Assembly: GCA_030374805.1 (NCBI GenBank)
Contig: JARGSG010000199.1
Span: 434,001-498,000, forward strand
Direction of reading: 5' to 3'
Source of the DNA: Gracilaria gracilis
Lineage: Eukaryota > Rhodophyta > Florideophyceae > Gracilariales > Gracilariaceae
DNA length: 64,000 nt
The position numbers and the translations under genes were made by a program. Below are positions 35,215 through 45,209 of the stretch, piece by piece; within the stretch, counting starts at the first letter, position 1; every line of letters starts with the position of its first letter. The notes under the pieces were generated by a model. It was not told the DNA's origin, did not search any database, and was given only the letters and a program-made list of their open reading frames with translations.

Positions 35215-35877
35215 AGCACAGCATCTCCACCACTCGGCCATCTGTCACACCTCAGCACGAACTAACACATGCCCAACGCGCACATGTCTGCCTGCAAGCG
35301 CCTTTGCCTGTCAGGCAATATGGCGCCATATATCGGCGAGTACCCCATAGTATATTGCGACCGCCAGCCACTCCAAAGCATAGCTTCACAAAACCGTCGC
35401 GACTGACCACGAAGTTATCTAGCTCGAGGTCGCCGTACAATATGTTCAACGCGTGCAAAGAACGACTGAAAATCAACATCTGCATGCAAACGTAGCCTTC
35501 AATGGCAGTCGCGGGTGCACCAGTCTCGACAAATCAGAGCTTGGACGCTCCATGACAAACAGGAACAGGAGCGAGCTGAGCCTCTCAGCCTTCTCGAAGG
35601 CGGAGGGCTGTAACGGGGTATTCATACGCGGCAACTGCGCGAACATGCGCCGCTCTTTGAGAAGACGGTCTGTCCTGGTTGACCACAGAATGTCCAGCCC
35701 TTGTATGGCTTGATTACTACTTTGGGGGCGTCCCTTTGCACGGCTGAATACACAACGATGTAGCGCCCGCACCCACAGTGCCTTGGAGCCTGCAGCGCTA
35801 CGCTGGTAGAAGTGGCGGCTGCCGGATGACGGCGATGCTCGAAAGAGCTCGGCGAGCTCAGCGGCGCAATAACTCAA
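35215..35877 (-). pseudogene. AGC-type protein kinase pseudogene
   Basis: Kinase motifs are spread over more than one minus-strand frame. LLKERRMFAQL and AFEKAERLSSLLFLFV resemble the alpha-C helix and following strands of PKA/PKG-like kinases. The catalytic loop and following strand read LYGDLELDNFVVSRDGFVKL. The next residues are CFG, so the aspartate of DFG has been lost by what looks like a one-codon deletion. LWGTRRYMAPYCLTGKG corresponds to GTPEYxAPE with the glutamate replaced, and ADMCALGM corresponds to the D-x-W-x-x-G helix. At least two frame changes separate the parts (near 35,480 and 35,260). Loss of DFG-Asp and APE-Glu makes it catalytically dead. The ancestor was probably a cyclic-nucleotide-class AGC kinase. 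Confidence 0.7.
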
Positions 35878-36104
35878 GTATAGCGAGGACAGGGAGATGG
35901 TGTTGGCATAGATTCATCCTGGATAATTGGGCTCTTCATCGGTGATTTGCAGCTGATTATCACGTCAGGCGTAGAAGTGCTTGCGACTGAAGATGAGCAT
36001 TTGGTTTGAACGTAGCGGGTACACATGGGTCGCAGCTGCACCCAGTATGAAGGCCAGGGACACACACAGCCGCATGGTGTGCTGTCGCCGGCAGTTTCGC
36101 CACG

Positions 36105-36841
36105 CTATAGCGAGGGAAAGATACAGAGAAACACGGCGATGATCGGCGCTATGGTGGTCATAAAGCCTGCGATGGTGATGCTGCCGACGACGTGATCAGG
36201 GTTGTGGAACAGCGTTTGACTCACGTCATCCCACAGCTCAATGAACTCTTCTACGAAACAGGTGAGGCTGGTTGCGATTGCAAGCGTGGAGGGAAGCGTG
36301 ACGAAGTTCTGTTTGACTTGCTTTAATGCGTTCGTGTTGGTGAGCATGGCGGCGTCGTATGTAGATAACATGAGCGTTGGGAATGCCCTGGTTACCACAA
36401 TCATTGATGGTGTGTCGAATCTTGACGCTGTCGCCTTTCAGACGCCTGACGACGTTGCTGACGTCGTTGTGGTCAAACAGGACACAAGAAACACGGCGAG
36501 GAAGGGGCCCTGCTCGGACACAAAGGCGCCAACACGACGCAGGAGGCGGCGATGATGGCCGCCACTAAGATATTGGTGATGCGCTGCACGCTGCGTGTGG
36601 ACAGCAGGAATAGGAAGGCGCCAATGATGTTCAAAGAACACCGAGTGGGAGCAAAGTTGGGGGCTGGAAATTGCAGTTGGTGAAGGAGATCCTGGCGTCG
36701 GCGGCGTCGATGTTTGGGCGCCACGCAACTTGCCCAGCCCAGTGGCACTCTTGTGAAACTGTAGTCGCGCAGTTGGAAAGCAGAACATTTGTAAAACAAT
36801 AGTGGCAGTCTGCGAATGGCGCACTGGGCCGTTATGAGCAA
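36105..36841 (-). pseudogene. remnant of a membrane protein, unrecognised
   Basis: Two minus-strand frames carry hydrophobic segments. 36,841-36,473 includes SLNIIGAFLFLL and RITNILVAAIIAASCVVLA. 36,404-36,105 includes TLAIATSLTCFVEEF and ITIAGFMTTIAPIIAVFL. They are in different frames and may be one gene broken by a shift between about 36,400 and 36,480. The AGC-kinase remnant lies immediately downstream on the same strand, so a single membrane-anchored kinase gene is conceivable but not shown. No family is recognised. Confidence 0.35.
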
Positions 36842-36842
36842 G

Positions 36843-36896
36843 TGTGCTACTTATGGCGTACAACTACCTTTGGTAGATGTTGTACGCCACTGGTAC
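36843..36896. repeat. inverted-repeat hairpin with GTGGCGTACA core (right)
   Basis: TGGCGTACAAC at 36,853-36,863 pairs with GTTGTACGCCA, with a nested CTACC/GGTAG stem between them. The core matches the module at 31,023-31,121 in inverted sense. Another core-like word (ACTTGGACGCCAT) lies near 36,933. Confidence 0.65.
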
Positions 36897-37057
36897 ATTT
36901 TCTCGAAGTAAACCTACTAGTTATTGCTGTACACTTGGACGCCATTTAGGTTTTAGCAGCACTGCAGTCCGCCATCTGTAATGTTTGAGTCCTTCTAGGG
37001 GTTACGTACGCTCACAAGTGTACATAGCAGCACTTCCAGCAGTGGCAGCACAGAACT

Positions 37058-37839
37058 TTGACAAGACGCACAGTCTACGTCGCTTACGACACAACAGCGA
37101 ACGTCGCGAGCTGTTTAAGCTACATGCGCGCCGCAGACTTGTGGACGTTTCCCGGGTTGGCCGAACTCTCTGGCGCGCATCATTTATATCTGGATGCCTG
37201 GAAACGATCGGTTTGTAACGGCGTGAGGAAACGAACGTTTGTTCAGCGCTTCCAAATGGCACGACTCGCAAACGCATCGCTCATGTATGCAGAGGCTTGT
37301 CGCGACGAATGGACCGCTACGCGCTCCAATACACTTTATGGCGCGCACGCAGTGCGAATATTCGAGGAATGTTTGTACATGGGGGAAGGTGATCTAGACG
37401 GCATCGTGACGGCTCTAACAGCGTCTGTATGTCACCGCAGCGAGAAGGACTACTGGATGTTGGAACGTAACAAACACAAGCTGTTATTGGTAAATGCACT
37501 ACCAGCACAATCGTACGACCGTACTGTCGGTGCGACGCGGAGGGCGCGCCAGCGCGTCTGCCGGTGCGCGTGCTCGTCGAGGCGCAGCTGACCATGGCAT
37601 GCACCAACAAGACGAGCGCGGAGGTACTGCTGCACGGCCTGCTGCAGCACAGCCGCGTGTTTGTAGTGAAGCGCGACGAGCGCTTCGTGAGCGAGGTGCT
37701 GCGCATGAGCCGATGGTTCGAGCGCGACTTTGTGTGCATCGTAAGGCCGCCGGAAGAAGCATTTCATCGACGGTATGAGAGGTTTGCGTGCGTGTGGCGC
37801 TTGGCGGATGGGGGCGTGCGTGGCGCGACTGTGAAGTGA
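37058..37839 (+). pseudogene. unrecognised coding remnant in two frames
   Basis: The first frame (to about 37,591) reads LWTFPGLAELSGAHHLYLDAW, FQMARLANASLMYAEACRDEW and IFEECLYMGEGDLDGIVTAL. Another frame takes over near 37,500-37,560 with LPVRVLVEAQLTMACTNKTS, LLHGLLQHSRVFVVKRDERF and RWFERDFVCIVRPPEEAFHR, ending at 37,839. Amino-acid use is ordinary in both, suggesting one gene with a frameshift or unrecognised intron. No start codon of the ATG type opens the first frame. No family is recognised. Confidence 0.35.
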
Positions 37840-38542
37840 GAGGCGGACGCGCTCAAGGGCGAGACGTGGCTGGCGCCTTGGCGCGCATGCTTCAACGCCT
37901 GGGAAGTGGAGCACAGCGCGCAACCGTTCGGATGAGAGCAGATTTGCGGTCAGTGAGGTGCTGTTGTGACAGCCGTCTTCAGTTGGTAACATTGGCGACC
38001 AGCATATTTGGCCTGGTAACTGCACAGTTTGATACCCAATGCGTAATAACAAGATCTACTCAATCATACGCCTTCGTTTCCTACTAGCCCGATATACTGC
38101 TCTGCATGATCCCTTGAGCATCATATATACACTGATGCCAGAATATTGTGGCTTTGCATGGATTAGGAAATCCTGGCATCTCCAACTCCAGGAACACATA
38201 TTGGACCTCGTTGAAGAGACACAGTGCCACCGCTCGACCCCCATTCAATGTAATTGTCGCACTCAGCTACTTCATAATCATCGATCAACTCCTGAACTGC
38301 TTCGCGACTAGAATCAAATTCATCAAGGCGCCCATCACACAGCCGCTCTTTTCGGTTCTAAGACTGCATTTCGTTTCCGCACCCTCTGTAGACTCTGTGA
38401 ACCTGCATGGGATCAACCTCTCTCTGTATAACGTCCGAAATGAACATGTACATCCTATAGAATCCTAAGCGAGCTGTTCAGCTGTTGGCACTTGTGTTGT
38501 ATGAAGCCATGTCGGCTGGCGAACATGTCATGAGCACTCACG
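37840..38542. other. no supported gene
   Basis: Only short open frames without recognisable motifs are present. It lies between two unassigned coding remnants. Confidence 0.4.
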
Positions 38543-38845
38543 TTGGGAGACAAAAGAACTAATTCGCACAAACCCTGGGGTGTTCATGCTCAAACTGAGC
38601 AACCCGAGCGCGTTGGCGTCTTTAAGTGTGCAATGACCAAGTTCAACCCAATTTTCGAGAACATTCAACAGACTGGAACTGAGAAGGTACACGAACAGTC
38701 CACCACGGGCCTCCTCTGCGATTGCGCTGCGACAAACATGATTTGCGCCAAGAAGGAACTTTACAAACGGCACAAGCAAGAGAGTGACGAGAACGTCATC
38801 GAAGACACGCGTCAGGACTGCTGCCCTCGATGCGGCTGGTCATAG
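38543..38845 (+). CDS. hypothetical small protein, Cys-rich tail
   Basis: A 100-residue open frame, hydrophilic, with a tail containing GLLCDCAATNMICAKKEL and ending TRQDCCPRCGWS, five or more cysteines that could bind zinc. No family is recognised. Coding status rests only on the open frame and ordinary residue use. Confidence 0.25.
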   Translation: MGDKRTNSHKPWGVHAQTEQPERVGVFKCAMTKFNPIFENIQQTGTEKVHEQSTTGLLCDCAATNMICAKKELYKRHKQESDENVIEDTRQDCCPRCGWS

Positions 38846-38848
38846 TAC

Positions 38849-40860
38849 CAACCTACCTTATATGGTAGGTCGAACGTCACAAGCAGCCATTGTATTTGTG
38901 GCCATACTGGCTAGAAAGGGAGAGTTTGAGACGGGATTTGAAAGGAGATGAAAAGCAGGAGATTGTGCCCTGTTGGCCAACTTATCTTCGCTTCTGCAGC
39001 CGCCGCCTTAACCACTGCATTCTTTCCAGTATCGCTCCTGGTAGTACCGTGTATGTTCCCGCTTGGAAGCAACGTACGGCCAATATGAATCGTTTACGGA
39101 TATGAAACAGAAGCACTATCTATCCCGTTAACTTCCGGGCATACTACAGTTGACACCGAAATGACAAAACTAATGAACAGATTCTCCACTCCCATGTAGA
39201 GATTCTGCACTTGTACCATTGCCAGAATCGCAAGACGGCGTTAAATTGGCTCCGTTGCTTGACCTCAACAACCTGCTGTCCAATGTGGCGTCTCCTGTTT
39301 CGCTGTTTATACGTAAAAACAAAGTGCTGCCTTGCGGGATACGGGAAACACGCTGCAAGAGGTTCGAATGGGTTAGCACGTGTTCCGTCTCTACGTGGAC
39401 TTCATATAAGTACAATGAGGTATTAGTGGAACCGTGTGAGACACTTTCGTTCTCGTTGCACCCTTCTTTTGAATTATGTTGCCTTGTAATAGCGTCTGAA
39501 CCTTCTGTTGTATCCGACTGGCTCTCGGAAAACTGGATGCCACCGCAACTCTCTCCAATTTTTGCTTCTGCCCTGAAGCTCGTAGTCCTTCGATCGCTAT
39601 GTTTCCTTCGGTACCATGCTCGCCGTTTTCTCAATCTTGTAGCACGACTTTGTGCAGATTCTGTGGCTCTGTATTTTTGCATACGTTTACGTCGTTTCTC
39701 ATTTTCCGAACCACGATTATTGCTAATCTCACGCCACAGCTTCTTTCGAAGCGAACCATTGGCAGCTTCCGTCGTAATCTTTGCCATGTTTTCCTATATG
39801 TCCGAAAGTAAGTGAACGCCCTCGTCCGTCGGCTGCACACTGCCACAAGACCGTGAATCACGTATCGCAACCATGGTGGCATCTCTGGGAACTAGAACAT
39901 TCTTCACAGGAAACGTTATATTACTTGGGATTCGATGTGGCGAAACATGTTTGTTATGAGAGGAAACCTCTTTGGGATGTTGTTCTGCCTGAGTAGGCAT
40001 CGGATGACGTCGTGCGACGATTTCACCTCCGAAGAAGAATTGGATCGTGTAACGTGCCGCGGACCCGCGCGGCACCTTCCACTCATTTCAATTCAAGGTT
40101 ATCGCCAGGGGCATATACGATGGTACTTGTCGCAAGTTTTGAGATCCAGTTTTATTTGATTTTTATGGATTCCAAGTGAGCCTAATACTGTACATGTGAT
40201 GTGACAAAGGTACAGTTGAAGACAGTACCGTCGGTACATCGACTCATGCATGACGTCGGGATGATCGAGGGTGTTTCGCAACCCAGAATGTTTGCCACTG
40301 GTGTCACAGCCGCAATGAAGAGAGTCTTTGCTCTTTTCACCTCGATATTCTTTTTGTGGGAGGAAGGCGAAAGCTCTTGAATTATTCTTGAAACTGATGC
40401 CGCCACACAACCGCAGAAGTTGCGGTAAACTTCTAGGAGTTTTAACTAACCGCGAACCACTACTATACGATCGAACGTTCTGTATCGAACTCGACGAAAA
40501 CAAAGCTTGAAGCGCAACAACGTCCGCAGTGCGAGCTTCTTGCGGAACGTATTGCGAATAACGTTCCCGGCTTACGCTCAATCTCATGTTCTTGTGTGGT
40601 GGTCATCTTGTACACTTCATGTCCGGTAGTCCCGGGAACTGTGATGTACGGAACTGTTGCAATTCCACGAAGACAAACCCTCATACATATTACGGCGTAG
40701 GAGTACGAATCGCATGGGAATGGAGAGGAGATGAACACCTCTTTCACACTTCTGAACGAGACGGGAAAGAGAACATGGTGTTTGTGTGTGATGTTTCACT
40801 GATCGGCACATTCTGATGAAGTATGGCTGCTACCTAACCAATATAGGTTATCCATATGAG
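38849..40860. mobile_element. possible 2-kb unit with imperfect inverted ends
   Basis: Near the left end ACCTTATATGGTAGGT is followed eleven bases later by AGCAGCCAT (38,855-38,890). At the right end the complement reads ACCTATATTGGTTAGGT followed directly by AGCAGCCAT (40,824-40,851). The pairing is imperfect but the order of both words is kept. The span contains the basic-repeat protein gene at 39,170-39,787 and other short open frames. No target duplication was found, so this is tentative. Confidence 0.3.
39170..39787 (-). CDS. intact 205-aa basic-repeat (STPR-like) protein
   Basis: A complete frame runs from an ATG at 39,787 to TAG at 39,172-39,170. Residues 30-67 are strongly basic with a repeat-like phrase (KRRKRMQKYRATESAQSR, then LRKRRAWYRRKHSDRR). 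This resembles one or two units of the STPR DNA-binding repeat seen in fibroin-modulator-like proteins and in some transposon-associated proteins of algae and invertebrates. The rest is Ser/Asn/Glu-rich, with a possible folded segment LYLYEVHVETEHVL and STLFLRIN. A nuclear DNA-binding role is inferred. It may belong to the tentative 2-kb unit around it. Confidence 0.55.
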   Translation of the reverse strand: MAKITTEAANGSLRKKLWREISNNRGSENEKRRKRMQKYRATESAQSRATRLRKRRAWYRRKHSDRRTTSFRAEAKIGESCGGIQFSESQSDTTEGSDAITRQHNSKEGCNENESVSHGSTNTSLYLYEVHVETEHVLTHSNLLQRVSRIPQGSTLFLRINSETGDATLDSRLLRSSNGANLTPSCDSGNGTSAESLHGSGESVH

Positions 40861-41037
40861 AACCAACATGGTAATTCTTTCTTCGAATCAGTCTAGGTAA
40901 TGCATAATTCTCATAGTGAATCCATTGAAAGAGCTTTGCTCGATACTGCCTTAAATCAGGTACACAGTGAGCTACTTTTCAGTGAAGACTTTCTTCACGC
41001 CTCTCAAGGAAACTGCTCCGGATCCTAACAGTGTCTC
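39788..41037. other. no confident gene
   Basis: Open frames on both strands overlap here (for example 40,099-40,587 minus and 40,586-40,816 plus). A plus-strand stretch near 40,510-40,680 reads plausibly (QCELLAERIANNVPGL) but has neither start nor clear end. I cannot choose between them. Confidence 0.4.
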
Positions 41038-41622
41038 TCACTCTCCATCAATATAGTAACTTGTACAGGAGATGTCCAGAAAGCCAACTACTCGCCTTGT
41101 GCAGGAAATGGATTCAAATGTTGTCTCCGAATCTCTCCGGCCTGTACAGTATACCACATCCAACCCTTCGTTATGGATCAATCCGTATTGCCACCAAACG
41201 TCAACAGATACAGTGGTAATAATTTTATTGACAGCTTGAGGACTCTCTGAAATGTTCAGAGCTATTTCAATCTCCTTGATGTTCTTGATCTCGCCGTAAT
41301 ACATATCCCGTTTCGTTTGCTGCACACTTCTCCCGATTTCTTGGGACCCCATCGAAGGTTCTGAGCAGCCGCTGTCACTAACAAATTCTGCTGCTACGCA
41401 GTACTTTTGCCTCGCATCTCTTCGACGCCTTCCACGACGTTTATGTGAAGTATAAGACTCGACCGAGAACTGGCCACCATCTTTATGAAGCTTCGCATTC
41501 TGGAATTCTCTGACACGGAGTACCTCAAAGTTGTTAGTCGAGTGGTTCTCCCTTAGATATCGAGCAATGTAGAATATGTTGCTTATTGGATGTCGTGGTC
41601 TCTGGAGTAGAGGGTCTGGATG
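41038..41622 (-). CDS. unrecognised open frame, contains TKRDMYY
   Basis: The minus-strand frame is open for 194 codons from just after a TAG at 41,625-41,623 to a stop at 41,040-41,038. The first ATG is at 41,352, but the upstream part also looks coding (FYIARYLRENHSTNNFEV, LHKDGGQFSVESYTSH, then a basic KRRGRRRRDARQKY), so a spliced upstream exon is likely. The sequence QQTKRDMYYGEI recalls the catalytic-tyrosine box of TOP6A/Spo11 proteins, but the following region does not clearly match, so I leave the function open. Confidence 0.4.
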   Translation of the reverse strand, partial: HPDPLLQRPRHPISNIFYIARYLRENHSTNNFEVLRVREFQNAKLHKDGGQFSVESYTSHKRRGRRRRDARQKYCVAAEFVSDSGCSEPSMGSQEIGRSVQQTKRDMYYGEIKNIKEIEIALNISESPQAVNKIITTVSVDVWWQYGLIHNEGLDVVYCTGRRDSETTFESISCTRRVVGFLDISCTSYYIDGE

Positions 41623-41852
41623 CTACTGAGGTGTGGACCCGTACTGTGCAGGTGTACGATAGAAGTGCATATGTAGTCTACACATGATGGTGATGCATAT
41701 GCAATGCTTCGAGTGCAATACGATCTATGCAAATGTGGATACTGTAGAGCGCCTACTGAGAACACAATTTACTACTTATATAGATCGTGAGACTGCGTTA
41801 GAACTTTATTGAAGAACAACATCATAAACAAATTCTACTACAACCTGAACAA

Positions 41853-42119
41853 CTATTCTTCTACTGTACGTCCGCGCATCTGCGCCTGCCGTGCTACCCC
41901 GCGTCTGCTTGTCCCTACGGACCTCAGCAGCGCATCATCCGGACTACGGCGCCCGCACGCCTGTGGTTCGAACCCCACGGCCGTTTGATAAGCAACTGCG
42001 GCCATCTGAATACTACTGAGATTGGACGAAACCCCTCTGCCGATGCAGAGCATTGTGGTCTGTGCCCTGGTGACGTCAAATTCATTTTGGTGCAATGATG
42101 TGGTGAATGGCAGAAATGC
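41853..42119 (-). pseudogene. CMC-type transposase gene, 3' end beyond the DIRS insertion
   Basis: Read on the minus strand from 42,119, the frame gives AFLPFTTSLHQNEFDV and continues to TVEE and a stop at 41,853. It is in phase with the transposase frame that stops being its own sequence at 48,235: GAA AAC GAT before the insertion, GCA TTT CTG after it. The tail has no known motif, but the precise in-frame continuation supports it as the original C-terminus. Confidence 0.7.
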
Positions 42120-42286
42120 TATATTTTCGAGGGCCCGCAGAAGTGGATTTATTAGAGCTGATTCTAGAAGCGGCGTGGCGAAAGATGCTCTTCAACGACG
42201 CAGACCATCTTGGTGTTTGTCCTGCTGCGTTGTTCACCAAGACGACCTTAGTTGTTTCCATCAACTTGCGCCCCGCTCGCTTTACT
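42120..42286 (+). repeat. DIRS-like repeat A1 (left end)
   Basis: 167 bp starting TATATTTTCGAGGGCCCGCA and ending CGCTCGCTTTACT. Copies are at 47,573-47,739 and 47,904-48,070. Confidence 0.9.
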
Positions 42287-42677
42287 GACTTTACTTCACG
42301 TAGCTTTGTCAACAGAAGCGCATTCTTTGCCACCAGGTCTCGGTACATCGAACAACCAGCTAAATGCACTCCACTGACCGGATGACAATCACCAATTGGC
42401 CCAACGTCTCCAGATCCGCGCAGGTCATGTACTCAGCGTACATGACTGATCCATCTTCGACTTGCTTGGCACACCAACGTGCATTACGATCTGCTAAGAA
42501 ACTCAACCATTCAAATTATTCGTCGCCTTCCGCCTTGAGCCAAGCCCCATTTCTCACACCAGTACCCAACTGCTCCTTTCTCATTGCAGGAGATATTTTC
42601 TTTGAACAAAACCCAGTTCTCGCAGCCTCCATCAGCCCAAAACGCAACATAAGTACACACAAGCACTTCATTCTTTC

Positions 42678-43526
42678 ATGCAGTCTACCTCCTTCCAGAA
42701 CAAAATTCCTCTCACAATGGACCAACGTCTCGCAATATACATCCAGGAACAATTCTTCGCATGCCCCCGAGCAGGCGAACGGCAGGAGATGTGTAATTTG
42801 CTTTGCATGCTCCTTCTCATGCTTCCAAGTTTGCGGCAACATATTGGGATGGCACGCAGATGCATTGCCGGCTGGAAGCACATTAAGCCCACGCAATCAT
42901 CAGTTCCCCTTACAAAACAACTCTGTCCTGCCCTGGCATACTACCTTATATCAAATGAAAACACCGCTTCTGCTTCAACATTGCTATTATCATACGGCGC
43001 TTGCTTAGGAGACTCGGAAGCCAGGAACCTGAAATGGAGTCAGATCGCACTCCCAGAGAATGTTTGTCTATCCGCATACGGCCCTAACGCAGCTCGAGTG
43101 GACATTGTAGATGCCAAGACCTCTAGAAAAACCGGTCGTCTCCAATTTGTGCCCGTGACAGACCCAGATATTGTCCAGTTCCTATTGTTATATCGAACAG
43201 CAAACCTCAACCAGTTGCAGTACGCTCCACAACTATCATATCATAGATACGAGAAAAGTCTCAAAAAAGCCGCACGTACCTTCCAAATTACCAATGCGGG
43301 GCTCACCACGCACTCCGCACGAATAAGAAAAGCGACTGAGGATTACATCAAAGGCACTCCTGTAGACCAGATTGCCATCAACGGACGCTGGAAATCTTTA
43401 ACATCTCTGCGATACTACCTCGACAACGGCAAGTCTTGGATACTCAATATGAACATTTCTGCGCAGCAACAGCGGCGTATCGGATCCAGTGCACAAAGTC
43501 TTCTGCAATTTCTTCAACGTCTCTGA
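42678..43526 (+). CDS. DIRS-like tyrosine recombinase
   Basis: 282 residues. The phage-integrase fold residues are visible: arginine R116 in DSEARNLKW, H212-x-x-R215 in THSARIRKAT, and the nucleophile candidates Y246/Y247 in LRYYLDNGK, with W238 at the position often held by His or Trp. The enzyme joins a circular DNA copy to the target without making a duplication. The gene is the first of the three, upstream of gag-like and RT genes. Confidence 0.85.
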   Translation: MQSTSFQNKIPLTMDQRLAIYIQEQFFACPRAGERQEMCNLLCMLLLMLPSLRQHIGMARRCIAGWKHIKPTQSSVPLTKQLCPALAYYLISNENTASASTLLLSYGACLGDSEARNLKWSQIALPENVCLSAYGPNAARVDIVDAKTSRKTGRLQFVPVTDPDIVQFLLLYRTANLNQLQYAPQLSYHRYEKSLKKAARTFQITNAGLTTHSARIRKATEDYIKGTPVDQIAINGRWKSLTSLRYYLDNGKSWILNMNISAQQQRRIGSSAQSLLQFLQRL

Positions 43527-43676
43527 CGCCTCGTTCACGGCGCCGCTACTTTTTGTATAACACACATCTGTAACGTTTATATTTAACTATACCGTGCTTC
43601 GGTCTTCAAACACTCCAACAACTCAATTGACGGCAATCCATTCCTATCACCCTCCTCATCTGCCGATGCTCCCACC

Positions 43677-45209
43677 GTGAACCATCTTCCCCATATTCTG
43701 CCTGTTCGTTCTTGTTATTACTCACTACCAGCCTTCGCGTTTTCCATCCAGCCCTCGCTATCTGAAAGCGCTATGGCAAATCCCCCTCCCCTATCCCTTC
43801 CCATCCCTACATCTTCATCGAACCCCGTCCACATAACTAGAGCCAGACCGTCAAATCCTCCACCAAACACTTCACACCCGCTGCATATCGGAAGCGCTGT
43901 TCCAGCAGCAGTCCCAATTCTAGAGGATCCGCCAAATCTCTCCACCCCCTCTCTTCCAACCTTCGGCAATCTTCGCTCCCAAAACAGTGCCTTTTACATG
44001 GCAAATCTTTCAAATGCGCAGCTACACTCTATCTCGCAAAGCGCTCCGGCTCACCTTCGCACCAGTCTTGGCCCTTTTCCTACCACACAACAGCTCTTGG
44101 CTGACGTACTCCGTCTCAAGGATATCGAATTCACGTCATCGTCATCTCACCAACCAAGTGACGCAGAGAATCACAGTACCCTTATGAAAATGACCCCCCC
44201 AAATGTGATACAAATGGCTCGTGAGAACCCCGAACACTTGAAAAAGCTGATGGCATCTGCCTTAAAAGAAGACCAAGCCCTCAGTCCGCGAACAGTTCCC
44301 GATGCCAACCCCTTCGAGGTTGCTTCGATCGCGATCTCATGGCTCTTCTCGGCAACCAATCAGTTGCAACAAGCGTCCATTCCACTTGCCAATCCGAGGT
44401 TGGCGCCAACAGCACAGCCCGCTTCAACCACTCCCGCCCCTGCCCACAGCGGCGCTCTCCTTTCCCTTTCTATCCCCACGCCACATCAGCCCGCCAACCT
44501 CCAAAACTCGGATGACTCAGATGATGAGAACCGCCAGCATCCAGCAAAAAGGATCAAGCAGGTCATAGATCCGAAGACATTCTCTTTCGGGGTTACCAAA
44601 ACCCACCAAACATGTCTGTCCCACTACCCGGGAAAAGGTCTAAGCTCCACAAGCTTGAAAGTGGAGCAGCTCATCGGACCGGCCATCTTTTCCATACTAA
44701 CGTCTCAGGGAACCGACATTCCGACATTTCTACAACATCATTTCAAGCATTGGAGACGAACCGCAACGGGTCAACCAACTCCGTCGGAGATGGAAGCAGT
44801 AACACTCGGGCGTTTGATCCACCTCGAAATGCTCGTACACGACTCAACCAAGGAAGCTCTCGAGCAGAGACCCTCCTTGGAAGTTGCGCTCCGTCGTCTG
44901 TACGCAATACTGCGTGTCGAGGAAGGCCTCTCCACAGGCCTTCACGCGGAAAAGCGCGACGCATGGGACGAAGTGGTCCATCTACTGGAGACAGTCCCGC
45001 AAGGGACAGTCAGATCTCAGGATCTAGAGGAGGTAGTGACCAAGAACATAACCCTTCAGAAGAAACGGCTGTCAGCGCTGAAGGCAATCCAAGAAGCCAA
45101 GTCGAAGGCGCGCAACAATTCGAGAAGGCAAACTCGATCCTACCACCAGAATCACGGGCACACCCAGAATCAACAGCAGAACTACAAGAATCGTCCTTCT
45201 GGGAAGTGA
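43677..45209 (+). CDS. DIRS-like gag-like protein
   Basis: The frame opens at 43,677, but the first ATG with convincing context is at 43,773 (MANPPPLSLP), giving about 478 residues. The N-terminal 250 residues are Pro/Ser/Thr/Asn-rich. After a nuclear-signal-like PAKRIKQ comes a more ordered part (KVEQLIGPAIFSIL, HLEMLVHDSTKEALEQRPSL, YAILRVEEG) and a basic, Gln/Asn-rich tail. The gag-like role is inferred from position before RT. Its end overlaps the RT frame by about 600 bases. Confidence 0.65.
   Translation: MNHLPHILPVRSCYYSLPAFAFSIQPSLSESAMANPPPLSLPIPTSSSNPVHITRARPSNPPPNTSHPLHIGSAVPAAVPILEDPPNLSTPSLPTFGNLRSQNSAFYMANLSNAQLHSISQSAPAHLRTSLGPFPTTQQLLADVLRLKDIEFTSSSSHQPSDAENHSTLMKMTPPNVIQMARENPEHLKKLMASALKEDQALSPRTVPDANPFEVASIAISWLFSATNQLQQASIPLANPRLAPTAQPASTTPAPAHSGALLSLSIPTPHQPANLQNSDDSDDENRQHPAKRIKQVIDPKTFSFGVTKTHQTCLSHYPGKGLSSTSLKVEQLIGPAIFSILTSQGTDIPTFLQHHFKHWRRTATGQPTPSEMEAVTLGRLIHLEMLVHDSTKEALEQRPSLEVALRRLYAILRVEEGLSTGLHAEKRDAWDEVVHLLETVPQGTVRSQDLEEVVTKNITLQKKRLSALKAIQEAKSKARNNSRRQTRSYHQNHGHTQNQQQNYKNRPSGK

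Noticed and set aside
41038-41352. Calling this frame Spo11 or TOP6A
   Set aside because: Only the TKRDMYY phrase matches; the expected downstream helix and Toprim region are not visible, so the name is not justified.
41888-41985. tRNA-like stretch: B-box-like GGTTCGAACCCC and pairing GCCGTG...CACGGC
   Set aside because: The T stem does not pair properly, no A box or anticodon arm can be folded, and the stretch lies inside the C-terminal frame of the CMC transposase gene.
42364-43008. 214-codon frame overlapping the DIRS recombinase
   Set aside because: It is in another frame and Ser/His/Cys-rich; the recombinase frame at 42,678-43,526 carries all catalytic residues.
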